A stretch of 64,000 nt of DNA, taken from the NCBI GenBank assembly GCA_964574635.1, contig CAZNOG010000001.1, positions 124,001 to 188,000 on the forward strand, read 5' to 3'. The translations under genes and the position numbers were made by a program. The notes under the pieces are model-generated. The model saw only the letters and a list, made by a program, of their open reading frames with translations. It ran no database searches and was not told the DNA's origin. This DNA is from CAZNOG01 sp964574635. GTDB taxonomy: Bacteria; Bacteroidota; Bacteroidia; Flavobacteriales_D; Cryomorphaceae. Positions 35,675 through 44,495 of this stretch are shown here, piece after piece. The stretch's first letter is position 1, and each line of letters begins with the position of its first letter.

Positions 35675-36177
35675 GATTTTCCCTTGAGATAATGCAGTGC
35701 GGCGCCCAGCATTTCCGCGATGTTTTCATCGGTGGATTCCAGCACGAGGTCGGGATTTTCCATTGGCTCGAAGAGATGGCGTATGGCATCGTGCACCGCC
35801 AAATCGGCTTCGCTGTGAGGCCGGGGTTTCGACAGTCTATTCTCGATCAGGGCGCGATCGGCCCGTACTTCGATGAAGTGAAGGTCGGCGTATGGTTTCG
35901 CCGCCGCGGTGAATGACCTTCGCGCTTCGCCACGGCTGAACGTCGCGTCCAGCACCACGTTTTTGCCGGCCGACAAGGCGCGTTTCATGGCTTCTTCCAT
36001 GTGTCGGTACACCTTTTTCGATTCGGTGCCCGAGTAAGTTCTCACCTCGAACAAATCCTTTCTCGTCACATCGCTGTTCAAGTATTCGGCATCGAGTTCA
36101 CCCGCGAGGCGGGAAGCGAAGTAGCTTTTCCCCGACCCGGGCAATCCGAAAACGACGACTGCGAGAACGTGTGACAT
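35671..36177 (-). CDS. P-loop kinase (AAA/zeta-toxin-like) partner of the APH-like kinase
   Basis: Small nucleotide-binding kinase, 168 residues. Walker A is GLPGSGKS at residues 11-18; LNSDVTRKDLFEV and VVLDATFSRGEARRSF fit the COG0645 predicted-kinase family. The ATG at 36175-36177 (MSHVLAVVVFG) is chosen, since an upstream TTG would add residues before the first strand. Its end overlaps the start of the APH-like gene by four bases. The two together correspond to a protein that is a single fused polypeptide in other bacteria. The substrate is unknown. Confidence 0.83.
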   Translation of the reverse strand: MSHVLAVVVFGLPGSGKSYFASRLAGELDAEYLNSDVTRKDLFEVRTYSGTESKKVYRHMEEAMKRALSAGKNVVLDATFSRGEARRSFTAAAKPYADLHFIEVRADRALIENRLSKPRPHSEADLAVHDAIRHLFEPMENPDLVLESTDENIAEMLGAALHYLKGKS

Positions 36178-36250
36178 GTGGGACTTTTGGACGGAAGTGG
36201 AATTTTCTACCAACGAATTTCGTCAATTGACGTCGGACGGGCAAAGTCGA

Positions 36251-37750
36251 TCAATCTTCACCTTCGGGTCGGGGGAAGACCGCAGGGGTGCGAAGAAGAA
36301 TCACCAGCGTAATCAATCCGATGATGGTCATCCCGATATAGACGTTGTGCGTGGCTTCGAAGAAAAGGGTTCTCAGAAATCGGGAAACTTCCGCACCGCC
36401 CTCGCCGCTCAGCGCGGCGTCGGCGAGATCGTTGACCTCGGGAAGGGCGGATTTCAAGTGTGCGGGCGCTTCTTTCAGCCTGCCGAGGATGGTGGCGTTG
36501 AATACCGCCGCGAATACGGCTGCGCCTACGCTCTGGCCGAAATACCTGGAAAACATGCTGGTGCCGGTGACCACCCCCCGCTGTTTCCACGTCACCGTCG
36601 ATTGCACGCCCACCAACAGCGGGGTGGAAATCAAACCGAAACCCGCCCCGAGGAGGAGTTGAACCCCTACCAGCCAATGCACGCTGCCGGGAAACTTCAT
36701 GGGGAAAAATGCCGCCGAACCCAAAATCACCAGCAGGATCCCACACAGCGCCGTGTTGCGGAACCCGATGCGCAAGTACAACCGGCCCGACAATGATGAG
36801 GTGATGGGCCACGTCATGCTCATACTCGCCAGGATGAATCCCGCCGCCATGGCGCTCACGCCGGTGACGGACTGCGCGAATACGGGCAAATACATGTTGG
36901 GCGCCATCATGATCATGCCCATCCCGATGGTGCCGAGATTGGCGCCGAGGATGACGCGTTTTTTCCAGACCCACCCCGGAAGGATGGGTTCTTCGGATTT
37001 TTTCTCGATCCGGATCGTGAGATACACCAGCAAAAACCCCAAAACCGCCCATACCGCCGTGTGAACGGAGTACCATGGCCAAGACCGTCCGCCCTGCATG
37101 ATGCCGAACATGATGACCACGCCGGTGACCAGCATGGCGACCGCGCCCTTCCAGTCGATGGCGTGGCTCCTTTCGGGTTTTATTTCGTTGAAAAAGCGCT
37201 GGATGATATAAATCGCCGCCAATCCGAAAGGGATGTTGATGAAAAATATCCACCGCCACGAAGCGTAATCGGCGAATGCACCCCCTACGGCCGGTCCCAA
37301 TATGGCCGAAGCACCCCAAACGCTCGACAACCACCCTTGGATTTTGGCCCTCTCTTCTATGGTGTAGATGTCGCCGGCGATGGTATTGATGGTGGCCATG
37401 ATCGCACCCGCACCCAGTGCTTGGACTCCCCTGAACACGATCAGCGAAAGCATGTCCCACGCCCCTCCGCAGGCGGTGGACCCGAGCAGAAACACCGCGA
37501 TGCCGAAAATCAGGATGGGTTTGCGACCGTAGATGTCGGCCAGCTTTCCGTAAATGGGAATGGTGATGGTCTGGATGAGCAGGTAAATGGAAAACAACCA
37601 GCTGAACAGCGCGAAGCCTCCCAAGTCGCCGACGATTTGCGGGATGGCCGTGGCCACGATGGTGCTGTCCATGGCGGCCAGCGTCATGGCCGCCATCAGC
37701 GCGATGAGGATCCACTTTCTGTTCAGTTGCGTGTGCCTGCCTTCACCCAT
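36251..37750 (-). CDS. MFS multidrug transporter, DHA2 (14-helix) family
   Basis: Proton-coupled drug exporter of the inner membrane, 499 residues. It begins with TM1 and the family motif LAAMDSTIVATAIPQIVGDL (motif D1). Motif A follows (YGKLADIYGRKPILIFG), then LGAGAIMATINTIAGDIYTI and GPAVGGAFADYASWRWIFFI (motif C region). About 14 hydrophobic segments fit EmrB/QacA-type proteins. The ATG at 37748-37750 is chosen over an upstream TTG that overlaps the -7 box. It is divergent from yicC. No adaptor gene is adjacent, so it probably works alone. Confidence 0.92.
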   Translation of the reverse strand: MGEGRHTQLNRKWILIALMAAMTLAAMDSTIVATAIPQIVGDLGGFALFSWLFSIYLLIQTITIPIYGKLADIYGRKPILIFGIAVFLLGSTACGGAWDMLSLIVFRGVQALGAGAIMATINTIAGDIYTIEERAKIQGWLSSVWGASAILGPAVGGAFADYASWRWIFFINIPFGLAAIYIIQRFFNEIKPERSHAIDWKGAVAMLVTGVVIMFGIMQGGRSWPWYSVHTAVWAVLGFLLVYLTIRIEKKSEEPILPGWVWKKRVILGANLGTIGMGMIMMAPNMYLPVFAQSVTGVSAMAAGFILASMSMTWPITSSLSGRLYLRIGFRNTALCGILLVILGSAAFFPMKFPGSVHWLVGVQLLLGAGFGLISTPLLVGVQSTVTWKQRGVVTGTSMFSRYFGQSVGAAVFAAVFNATILGRLKEAPAHLKSALPEVNDLADAALSGEGGAEVSRFLRTLFFEATHNVYIGMTIIGLITLVILLRTPAVFPRPEGED

Positions 37751-37768
37751 GGGTTGCGTGAATTTGGG

Positions 37769-37776
37769 CAAAAGTA
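37769..37776 (-). promoter_or_regulatory. -7 box for the MFS transporter gene
   Basis: On the minus strand TACTTTTG, an exact TAnnTTTG, 18 bases before the ATG at 37750. Confidence 0.6.
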
Positions 37777-37850
37777 CGCCCTATAACCGTGTTCGCGTTG
37801 AGGGTGGGGGCGGGAAGGCAACCCCGGCGGCGGCACTGTGATGAAAACCT

Positions 37851-37858
37851 TACTTTTG
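37851..37858 (+). promoter_or_regulatory. -7 box for the yicC-gmk-nadD operon
   Basis: TACTTTTG, an exact TAnnTTTG, 19 bases before the yicC ATG. Confidence 0.6.
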
Positions 37859-37877
37859 CCCCCTTAAAGCACCCGAT

Positions 37878-38756
37878 ATGCTCGAGTCCATGACAGGCTA
37901 CGGCAAGGCCACAGGAACCTTCGCCCAAAAGAAAATCACCGTGGAATTGCGGTCGCTCAACAGCAAGCAGTTCGATTTGAATACGCGCATGCCGGGGTTG
38001 TACCGCGAAAGAGAACTCGCCGTGCGCTCCTTTTTGTCCGACCGCCTCGGGCGGGGCAAAGTGGACTTGATGGTGTTCGTGGAATCGGCCGAAGCCGAGA
38101 AGAAGGCCAAACTCAACCAACCTCTGGCCATGGATTACCTGGGGCAAATCGCAGCCTTGGAAGCGGCCGCAGGTTTGGAAGCCGCCGATGCCAAGTTGAG
38201 AACCGTACTCACCATGCAAGAGGTGTGGCAAACCGAATACCACGAACCCGAAGAGGAAGAACTCGCGGTTCTGCAAGACATCATCGGCGAGGCCACCGAT
38301 AAATTGATCGGATTCAGAAAGAAAGAGGGTGCGCAACTCTCCGAAGACATCGCCAACCGGATCGAGCTCATCAAGAAACTCAGCGCCGATGTGGAAGTGC
38401 TTCTTCCCGAGCGACTGAGCGCCGTGAAAGAAAGGCTGGAAAAGAACATGCGGGAATTGAGGGAGGCGGAGAACTTCGATCGGAATCGTCTGGAACAGGA
38501 GATCATCTACTACCTCGAAAAGCTCGACATCACCGAAGAGCAGGTGCGTCTGGAATCGCACTGCCGGTACTTCGTGGAAACCATGAACCAAGACTCTTCC
38601 GACGCCGGAAAAAAACTGGGGTTCATCGCCCAGGAAATCGGCAGGGAAATCAACACCATGGGATCCAAAGCCAACCACGCGCTCATCCAGCGCAAAGTGG
38701 TGGAGATGAAGGACGAACTCGAGAAAATCAAGGAACAACTTCTCAATATTCGCTGA
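37878..38756 (+). CDS. yicC: YicC/YloC family endoribonuclease
   Basis: Member of the YicC family, RNases that take part in small-RNA and mRNA turnover in other bacteria; cytoplasmic. The 292-residue length is typical. It begins MLESMTGYGKATGTFAQKKI (the MTGYG signature) with SLNSKQFDLNTRMP. It ends with the DUF1732 domain, HCRYFVETMNQDSSDAGKKL and GREINTMGSKANHALIQRKV. Its stop overlaps the gmk start (TGATG), a gene pair conserved widely. Confidence 0.93.
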   Translation: MLESMTGYGKATGTFAQKKITVELRSLNSKQFDLNTRMPGLYRERELAVRSFLSDRLGRGKVDLMVFVESAEAEKKAKLNQPLAMDYLGQIAALEAAAGLEAADAKLRTVLTMQEVWQTEYHEPEEEELAVLQDIIGEATDKLIGFRKKEGAQLSEDIANRIELIKKLSADVEVLLPERLSAVKERLEKNMRELREAENFDRNRLEQEIIYYLEKLDITEEQVRLESHCRYFVETMNQDSSDAGKKLGFIAQEIGREINTMGSKANHALIQRKVVEMKDELEKIKEQLLNIR

Positions 38757-39331
38757 TGGGTACGAGCGGGGGAAAATGCATCATCATTTGCGCGCCTTCG
38801 GGAGCGGGAAAAACGACGCTCGTCAAGCACCTCCTCGACGTCTTCCCCGATTTGCGCTTTTCCATCTCGGCCACCTCCCGGCAATTGCGCTCCGGCGAAA
38901 CCGAAGGAAAAGACTATTATTTCATCACTCCCGAAGAGTTCAGAAAGGGCATCGATGAGGGGGATTTTCTCGAGTGGGAAGAAGTCTACCCCGAAAAATA
39001 TTACGGCACCCTGAAAAAGGAAATCGAGCGCATTTGGCGGGAAGGAAAGCACGTGGTGTTTGACGTGGACGTACTCGGGGGCATCAACCTCAAGTCGTAT
39101 TTCGGCGACAATTCACTGGCCGTGTTCGTGAAACCTCCGAGTCTTCGCGTGTTGGAGGAAAGGTTGCGGAAAAGAGGCACCGAATCGGACGACGACCTCA
39201 AACGCCGCCTCGATAAAGCCGAATTCGAGATGGGCTACGCCCAATCTTTCGACCGCGTACTGGTTAACGACGACCTTACCAAGACCAAGCGGGAAATCGA
39301 AGAGTGGGTGAAAAACTTTCTGAGGCAATGA
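38756..39331 (+). CDS. gmk: Guanylate kinase
   Basis: Phosphorylates GMP to GDP with ATP; cytoplasmic, 191 residues. The P-loop APSGAGKTT (13-21) is followed by ISATSRQLRSGETEGKDYYF, the GMP-binding region, and the lid region near RKRGTESDDDLKRRL. It starts inside the yicC stop (TGATG) and overlaps nadD by four bases, so the three are translationally coupled. Confidence 0.96.
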   Translation: MGTSGGKCIIICAPSGAGKTTLVKHLLDVFPDLRFSISATSRQLRSGETEGKDYYFITPEEFRKGIDEGDFLEWEEVYPEKYYGTLKKEIERIWREGKHVVFDVDVLGGINLKSYFGDNSLAVFVKPPSLRVLEERLRKRGTESDDDLKRRLDKAEFEMGYAQSFDRVLVNDDLTKTKREIEEWVKNFLRQ

Positions 39332-39930
39332 ATGAAATCGGACTTTTCTTCGGCACCTTCAACCCCATCCACGTCGGTCACCTCATCATCGCCGATTTCG
39401 TGGCGCAATCGGCCGGGCTTCGCGAGGTGAGGCTGGTGGTCACACCCCAAAATCCCCACAAACACAAGTCCACCTTGCTCGCCGATCACCACCGGCTGGA
39501 GATGGTGCACTTGGCCGTGGAAGGAAATCCCCGGCTCCGAGCCGAGGATGTGGAATTCCGATTGCCCAAACCTTCGTATACCGTCGACACGCTTGCCTAC
39601 CTCACCGAGAAGTACCCCGACCGTAAGTTCGTGCTCATCATGGGCGAAGACAACTTGCGCACCCTCCACAAGTGGAAGAATTACCAAGTGATTTGCGAGC
39701 ACCACAAAATTCTGGTGTACCCCCGCATGGATCCATCCTCTCAAGAATCCGAACCACCCGCCGCCATGGGTGAAGTCAAGGCGGACATCCTTCGGTTGGA
39801 CGCCCCCCACATGCAAATTTCGTCGAGTTTCGTCCGTCGCGCCATCGCCGATGGGCTGGATGTGCGATATATCCTCACCGAACCCGTGTATCGGTACATA
39901 AACGACATGAATTTCTACAGGCGCAAATAA
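39328..39930 (+). CDS. nadD: Nicotinate-nucleotide adenylyltransferase
   Basis: Makes deamido-NAD from nicotinate mononucleotide and ATP in NAD synthesis; cytoplasmic, 200 residues. The nucleotidyltransferase motif is FFGTFNPIHVGHL (residues 7-19). The C-terminal signature reads MQISSSFVRRAIADG (the ISST/SxxxR motif). The ATG at 39328 overlaps the gmk stop (ATGA); a start eight codons earlier would lie inside gmk and is not needed. Confidence 0.95.
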   Translation: MNEIGLFFGTFNPIHVGHLIIADFVAQSAGLREVRLVVTPQNPHKHKSTLLADHHRLEMVHLAVEGNPRLRAEDVEFRLPKPSYTVDTLAYLTEKYPDRKFVLIMGEDNLRTLHKWKNYQVICEHHKILVYPRMDPSSQESEPPAAMGEVKADILRLDAPHMQISSSFVRRAIADGLDVRYILTEPVYRYINDMNFYRRK

Positions 39931-40031
39931 ATCTAGTCGCCCACAGAACTCTTTGCATCAATATCTTATAGTGATCGGAATCGCTTTGGCACACGGTTTG
40001 GTTTGATCCTTCCAAACCAATTTACAAAGCC

Positions 40032-40169
40032 ATGCAAACCGAAAAAGAACTCCGCGAATTGAAGAGAACGGCCAAACAAATGATGCTGAACGGCCGACTG
40101 AAATCTTACCTCGACACGCTGATGCGTCTCCACACCATGGACTCGGGCCGATTGCCCAGCGGACGATAA
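40032..40169 (+). CDS. Small basic helical protein of 45 residues
   Basis: ATG-started frame encoding MQTEKELRELKRTAKQMMLN followed by GRLKSYLDTLMRLHTMDSGR and LPSGR. The composition (Lys, Arg, Glu, Leu, Met) suggests an amphipathic helix, and the codon use looks like that of neighbours. It lies about 100 bases after nadD and before copy E of the dispersed motif. I do not recognise the family. It may be a real small gene; conservation would decide. Confidence 0.5.
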   Translation: MQTEKELRELKRTAKQMMLNGRLKSYLDTLMRLHTMDSGRLPSGR

Positions 40170-40218
40170 CCGCAAAGAATCCGCGCATAGCTCGCGAACC
40201 GTACGGGCGGATGTTTTG

Positions 40219-40234
40219 GGTTTTTGTGGGTGTG
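40219..40234 (+). repeat. Dispersed GTTTTTGTGGGTGTG motif, copy E
   Basis: GGTTTTTGTGGGTGTG with the flank TACGGGCGGATGTTTTG, matching copy B. It lies between the 45-codon ORF and the S4-domain gene. Confidence 0.8.
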
Positions 40235-40272
40235 ACTTGCCCCGGCATTCAACCACACGATCGCCACCGCTC

Positions 40273-40280
40273 TATATTTC
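40273..40280 (+). promoter_or_regulatory. Putative -7 box for the S4-domain protein gene
   Basis: TATATTTC, one base off TAnnTTTG, 22 bases before the ATG at 40303. Confidence 0.4.
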
Positions 40281-40302
40281 GTAAATTCGCGTGATGGATG
40301 CG

Positions 40303-40665
40303 ATGCGGATAGACAAATTCTTGTGGGCGGTTCGACTCTATAAAACCCGATCCAAAAGCGCGGAAGCGATCAAAGGCGGCCAAGTTTTTTTGAACGATTC
40401 GGAGATCAAGGCCGCACAGAACGTGAAGGTGGGCGACGTCATCCGCGTGAAAGACAACCCCATTTACCGATCCTACCGCGTAAAGGCCCTCCTCAAAAGT
40501 CGGGTGGGTGCCAAGCTGGTCGAAAACCATATCGAGGAATGCACTCCCCGGGAAGAATTGGACAAGCTGGAAATGATGAAAATGATGCCCGGCTTCGACA
40601 GGGAGAGGGGCAAAGGCCGCCCGACCAAGAAGGAACGTCGGGAAATAGACAAACTCAAATGGTGA
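40303..40665 (+). CDS. S4-domain RNA-binding protein (Hsp15/HslR-like)
   Basis: Small RNA-binding protein, 120 residues. In E. coli the family (Hsp15) rescues stalled 50S-peptidyl-tRNA complexes. The S4 domain is MRIDKFLWAVRLYKTRSKSA then GGQVFLNDSEIKAAQNVKVG, and a basic tail (RGKGRPTKKERREIDKLKW) follows. The ATG at 40303 matches the usual MRIDKFLW start; ATG at 40294 is three codons earlier and would leave almost no leader after the likely promoter. A terminator shared with tRNA-Gln follows. Confidence 0.9.
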   Translation: MRIDKFLWAVRLYKTRSKSAEAIKGGQVFLNDSEIKAAQNVKVGDVIRVKDNPIYRSYRVKALLKSRVGAKLVENHIEECTPREELDKLEMMKMMPGFDRERGKGRPTKKERREIDKLKW

Positions 40666-40700
40666 CGAATCCAACGTCGCCACCGAAAATCCGCGCACAA

Positions 40701-40730
40701 AAAAACCCGCTTGATGCGGGTCTTTTTTTT
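40701..40730. terminator. Bidirectional terminator between the S4 gene and tRNA-Gln
   Basis: A-run, stem ACCCGC (40705-40710), loop TTGAT, stem GCGGGT (40716-40721), then a run of eight T. It can end the plus-strand S4 gene and the minus-strand tRNA. Confidence 0.85.
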
Positions 40731-40731
40731 G

Positions 40732-40804
40732 TTGTCCCACTAGGGCTCGAACCTAGACTCTTCTGAACCAAAATCAGACGTGTTGCCAGTTACACCATGG
40801 GACA
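40732..40804 (-). tRNA. tRNA-Gln (anticodon TTG)
   Basis: The minus strand folds into a full cloverleaf: acceptor TGTCCCA with TGGGACA, D arm, anticodon arm CTGAT-TTTGG-TTCAG with anticodon TTG, and TψC arm containing GGTTCGAGCC. CCA is not encoded. Confidence 0.93.
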
Positions 40805-40822
40805 TTCCTGAAATTGGGACTG

Positions 40823-40853
40823 CAAAGCTAACAATACCATTTCATCCATACAA
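40823..40853 (-). promoter_or_regulatory. Promoter of tRNA-Gln
   Basis: On the minus strand TTG, 20 bases, TAGCTTTG (exact -7 consensus). It lies about 19 bases before the tRNA 5' end. Confidence 0.65.
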
Positions 40854-41072
40854 CCACCCCGCGACAAATTCGGAAAATGGCCGGTGCCGTCTTCGGTAAC
40901 GCCTTCAAAATGCGATCGTCGGCCTGCGTCCCCACCGCGGGAATCCACTCCCCGGCGCATCGGCCGTGTGGTTCCGGGGAATTAAAAAATTTAAAAGGTT
41001 GTGAACCTTCGTGTTTCATCCGGGGTCGTGGAGTGTTATTTTGTTATTTTCGCCGGGATAATCAGGCCAGAT

Positions 41073-44000
41073 ATGAATTTCCGAAAGACGAATTTGATCA
41101 CCGGGTGGGTCGTTTTTGCGATTGCCACAATCGTTTATGTATCGACCATCGAGCCCACAACCAGCTTTTGGGATTGTGGGGAGTTCATAACCACCGCCTA
41201 CAAACTGGAGATCGGACACCCGCCCGGGGCACCGCTTTTCATGCTCATCGGAAGGTTGTTTTCCGCCTTCGTTCCCACGGAACTCGTCCCCGTTTCCATC
41301 AACGTGATGTCTGCGCTCAGCAGTTCCTTCACCATCCTGTTCCTCTTTTGGACCATCACGCACTTCGCGATGAAGCTGCTGAGGATTAACCCCCGGGAGC
41401 CGATGGAAACCGGCACCATGATCGCCGTGATGGGATCGGGCATCGTAGGAGGTTTGGCCTTCACGTTTTCCGACAGCTTCTGGTTTTCCGCCGTGGAAGG
41501 CGAAGTGTACGCCATGTCCAGCCTTTTTACCGCTGCGGTTTTCTGGGCCATTTTGCGCTGGGAAAGTTTGTCCAACGGAAGGGACGAGATGCGATGGCTG
41601 ATTCTGATCGCCTACCTCATGGGACTTTCCATCGGGGTTCACCTGCTGAACCTCTTGGCCATTCCGGCCATCTGCTTCGTGGTCTACTTCAAGAATTACA
41701 AAGCTTCCCGCAAAGGGATCATCCTCACGGGCATCGTTTCGGTGCTCATTTTGGGCTTCATGCAATCGGGGGTCATCCCGGGCGTAGTCGCTCTGGCGGG
41801 GCAGTTCGAATTGCTGTTCGTCAACGTCTTCGGGTTGCCTTTCAATATCGGCGCCACGGTGTACGGGGTGCTGGTCATCGGATTGTTGGTGTACGGCCTG
41901 TACTACACGCACAAGCACAAGAAGCCCGTGTGGAACACCGCCGTGCTTTCCCTCTTGGTGGTTTTGCTGGGTTATTCGACTTTCGCGACCATCGTCATCC
42001 GTTCATCGGCCAACCCGCCCCTCGACGAAAACGACCCCGAGACGGTATTTTCGCTTTTGGCGTACCTGAACCGTGAACAATACGGAGACAGACCTCTCCT
42101 GTATGGGGAATATTGGAATTCGCCGTCCGACCCACAAAATCCCAGATCCGACGGTAAACCCGTGTATTCGAAAGCCTGGGTGGTGAAGAGCCCGACGGGC
42201 CGAACCGCCGAGTGGTTCAGCACCAGATTCAAGGCGGAGCAGTACATCGACGCGGAAAATGCCAAAGCGGAGAATCAGGGTTCCGGACAATTTTATTTGG
42301 ATCGCGCGTACGTGATTTCCGACGACAAGAAGAACTCGGTGGTGAATTACGACCCGAGATTCATGACGGTATTCCCGCGAATGTACAGCCAGCAGGATAG
42401 CCACATCAGCGCCTACGAATCGTGGTCCAATTACGAGGGAACCCCGGTGCGTACGGTAGACCGTGAAGGAAGGGCCGTGGTGATCAACAAACCCACCTTT
42501 TCCGAGAACCTCCGGTTTTTCTTCAACTACCAGATGAACTTCATGTATTGGAGGTACTTCATGTGGAATTTCTCGGGAAGGCAGAACGACATCCAAGGCC
42601 ACGGAGACCTTCTGAACGGCAACTGGCTCTCCGGCGTGAATTTCGTCGACAATCAACGCTTGGCATCCCAAGACAACCTGCCGGACAGCATGACCTCCAA
42701 TTTCGGGTACAACCGGTTCTATATGCTGCCTTTCCTGCTCGGCTTAATCGGGTTGTTTTACCAGATGTACAGGCGGCGCGACGATTGGTTCGTCACCCTT
42801 CTGCTCTTCGTGTTGACCGGTATTGCCATCGTCGTCTACCTCAACCAAACGCCTTTCCAACCGAGGGAAAGGGATTACGCCTACGCGGGATCTTTTTACG
42901 CATACGCCATTTGGATCGGACTCGGGGTGGTATCGCTCTTCGATGCCGCGAGACGATTGACCATGAAAGAAGTGGTCAAAGTGGGCACCTACGTCCTGGG
43001 TGGAGCGGCCGTGATCTTTTTATTGGAAATGATCACGGGCGACGGAAAGCACTTTTTCTCCTACGCCGTGTTTTACCTCACCGTGGTGGGCCTGGGCGTG
43101 ATGGCGCTCCTGATCGCGGCGAACAATGCGATGCGGAACCCGCGGCTGGTCGCGGCGGGAGCCACCATACTCGGTCTAACGGTTCCCGTGATCATGGCGG
43201 CCGAAGGTTGGGACGACCACGACCGATCGCACAGGTACACAGGCCGGGATTTCGCGAAGAACTACCTCGCCAGCTGCGCGGAAGGCGCTATCCTCTTTAC
43301 GAATGGCGACAACGACACCTTCCCCTTGTGGTATGTGCAGGAAGTGGAAGGATTCCGAACGGACGTGCGCGTGGTGAACCTCAGCTTGTTGAACACTGAC
43401 TGGTACATCACGCAGATGAAGAGGCGGGTCTACGATTCGCCCCCGGTGCCGTTCTCATTGTCGGAAACCAAGTACAGACAGGGTACGCGCGACGTCGTGG
43501 TCCTCGACGAAAGCAACAATCCCAACCGGTTGCCGGTGAATGTGTCCCGCGCGATATCGTACATCGCCGACGACAAGAACTTGCAAAACTTTGGGATGGA
43601 TCGCCTGGCGGTGCTGCCCACCAAAAACTTTTATGTGGAGGTGGACAAGCAAAAAGTCATCGAAAACGGCACGGTAAGTCCTGCGGATACGGCGGATATC
43701 GTAAGCCGGGTTTCTTGGCGGATCGATAAGCCTTACATCATGAAAAACAACATGATGCAACTCGATCTTCTCGCCAATTTCGATTGGGAGAGACCGGTGT
43801 ATTTCGCCGTGACCACGGGGCCGGACAGCTACATCGGACTTCAGGACTATTTCAAGCTCCAAGGCTTGGCCTACCGATTGGTGCCCGTTACAAATCCGCC
43901 CAACGCCAATCCGAATTTGTTCGGCGGCGTCGATACGGATGTGATGTACGACAACGTAATGAACAAATTCGTGTGGGGTGGAATGGACTCCGACCGGCAG

Positions 44001-44489
44001 ATATACATGGACGAGAACAACCTGAGAATGACGAACAACCTGCGGTTGCAATTCGCGAACCTTGCGGATCAATTGATCCAGGATGGCGATGAAGAGCGCG
44101 CGCTGAATGTGCTCGACAAGGCGGTGGAGGTGATGCCTCACCACAACGTTCCCTTCGACCGCTTGATGATCCCGATCCTGGAGGGATATTATCAAATCGG
44201 CGAAGACGAGAAAGCCACGGAAATCGCCATGATGCTGTTTGATCGATACGCCGAGGATTTCGAGTACTACCTCACTTTCGATGCGGCTCAAGCGATAAAC
44301 ATCCGGCAGGAGCTGCAGATCGCTTACATGGTCATCAGCCGCGTGAACGCTTTGGTGAACGACAGGTATCCTCAGCCCGATGAGATCAAGGATCCGGTTC
44401 GCGAGAGGTTTGAGGCCCTGGACAACGCATTTCAGATCAAAATCCAGGAGATGGAAGCCGCGGCTTCGGGGAGACGTTTGAGAATGTAA
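41073..44489 (+). CDS. DUF2723/GT117 family integral membrane protein
   Basis: Large membrane protein of 1138 residues, in the family annotated as DUF2723 or glycosyltransferase family 117 (protein O-mannosyltransferase-like), frequent in Bacteroidota. The N-terminal domain has the family signature SFWDCGEFITTAYKLEIGHP (about 27-46), whose acidic residues are the likely catalytic site. Roughly a dozen hydrophobic segments run to about residue 710. The C-terminal 400 residues are soluble and include NGDNDTFPLWYVQEVEGFRT. The ATG at 41073 is chosen; the upstream frame encodes no signal. A deacetylase gene follows after six bases, suggesting a joint role in surface glycans. The sugar donor and acceptor are unknown. 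Confidence 0.87.
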   Translation: MNFRKTNLITGWVVFAIATIVYVSTIEPTTSFWDCGEFITTAYKLEIGHPPGAPLFMLIGRLFSAFVPTELVPVSINVMSALSSSFTILFLFWTITHFAMKLLRINPREPMETGTMIAVMGSGIVGGLAFTFSDSFWFSAVEGEVYAMSSLFTAAVFWAILRWESLSNGRDEMRWLILIAYLMGLSIGVHLLNLLAIPAICFVVYFKNYKASRKGIILTGIVSVLILGFMQSGVIPGVVALAGQFELLFVNVFGLPFNIGATVYGVLVIGLLVYGLYYTHKHKKPVWNTAVLSLLVVLLGYSTFATIVIRSSANPPLDENDPETVFSLLAYLNREQYGDRPLLYGEYWNSPSDPQNPRSDGKPVYSKAWVVKSPTGRTAEWFSTRFKAEQYIDAENAKAENQGSGQFYLDRAYVISDDKKNSVVNYDPRFMTVFPRMYSQQDSHISAYESWSNYEGTPVRTVDREGRAVVINKPTFSENLRFFFNYQMNFMYWRYFMWNFSGRQNDIQGHGDLLNGNWLSGVNFVDNQRLASQDNLPDSMTSNFGYNRFYMLPFLLGLIGLFYQMYRRRDDWFVTLLLFVLTGIAIVVYLNQTPFQPRERDYAYAGSFYAYAIWIGLGVVSLFDAARRLTMKEVVKVGTYVLGGAAVIFLLEMITGDGKHFFSYAVFYLTVVGLGVMALLIAANNAMRNPRLVAAGATILGLTVPVIMAAEGWDDHDRSHRYTGRDFAKNYLASCAEGAILFTNGDNDTFPLWYVQEVEGFRTDVRVVNLSLLNTDWYITQMKRRVYDSPPVPFSLSETKYRQGTRDVVVLDESNNPNRLPVNVSRAISYIADDKNLQNFGMDRLAVLPTKNFYVEVDKQKVIENGTVSPADTADIVSRVSWRIDKPYIMKNNMMQLDLLANFDWERPVYFAVTTGPDSYIGLQDYFKLQGLAYRLVPVTNPPNANPNLFGGVDTDVMYDNVMNKFVWGGMDSDRQIYMDENNLRMTNNLRLQFANLADQLIQDGDEERALNVLDKAVEVMPHHNVPFDRLMIPILEGYYQIGEDEKATEIAMMLFDRYAEDFEYYLTFDAAQAINIRQELQIAYMVISRVNALVNDRYPQPDEIKDPVRERFEALDNAFQIKIQEMEAAASGRRLRM

Positions 44490-44495
44490 ACGCGT

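Noticed and set aside
36258..37715. 485-codon frame on the same strand as the MFS transporter but in another reading frame
   Set aside because: The product is rich in His, Arg and Gly with no fold; the overlapping frame is a clear 14-helix transporter.
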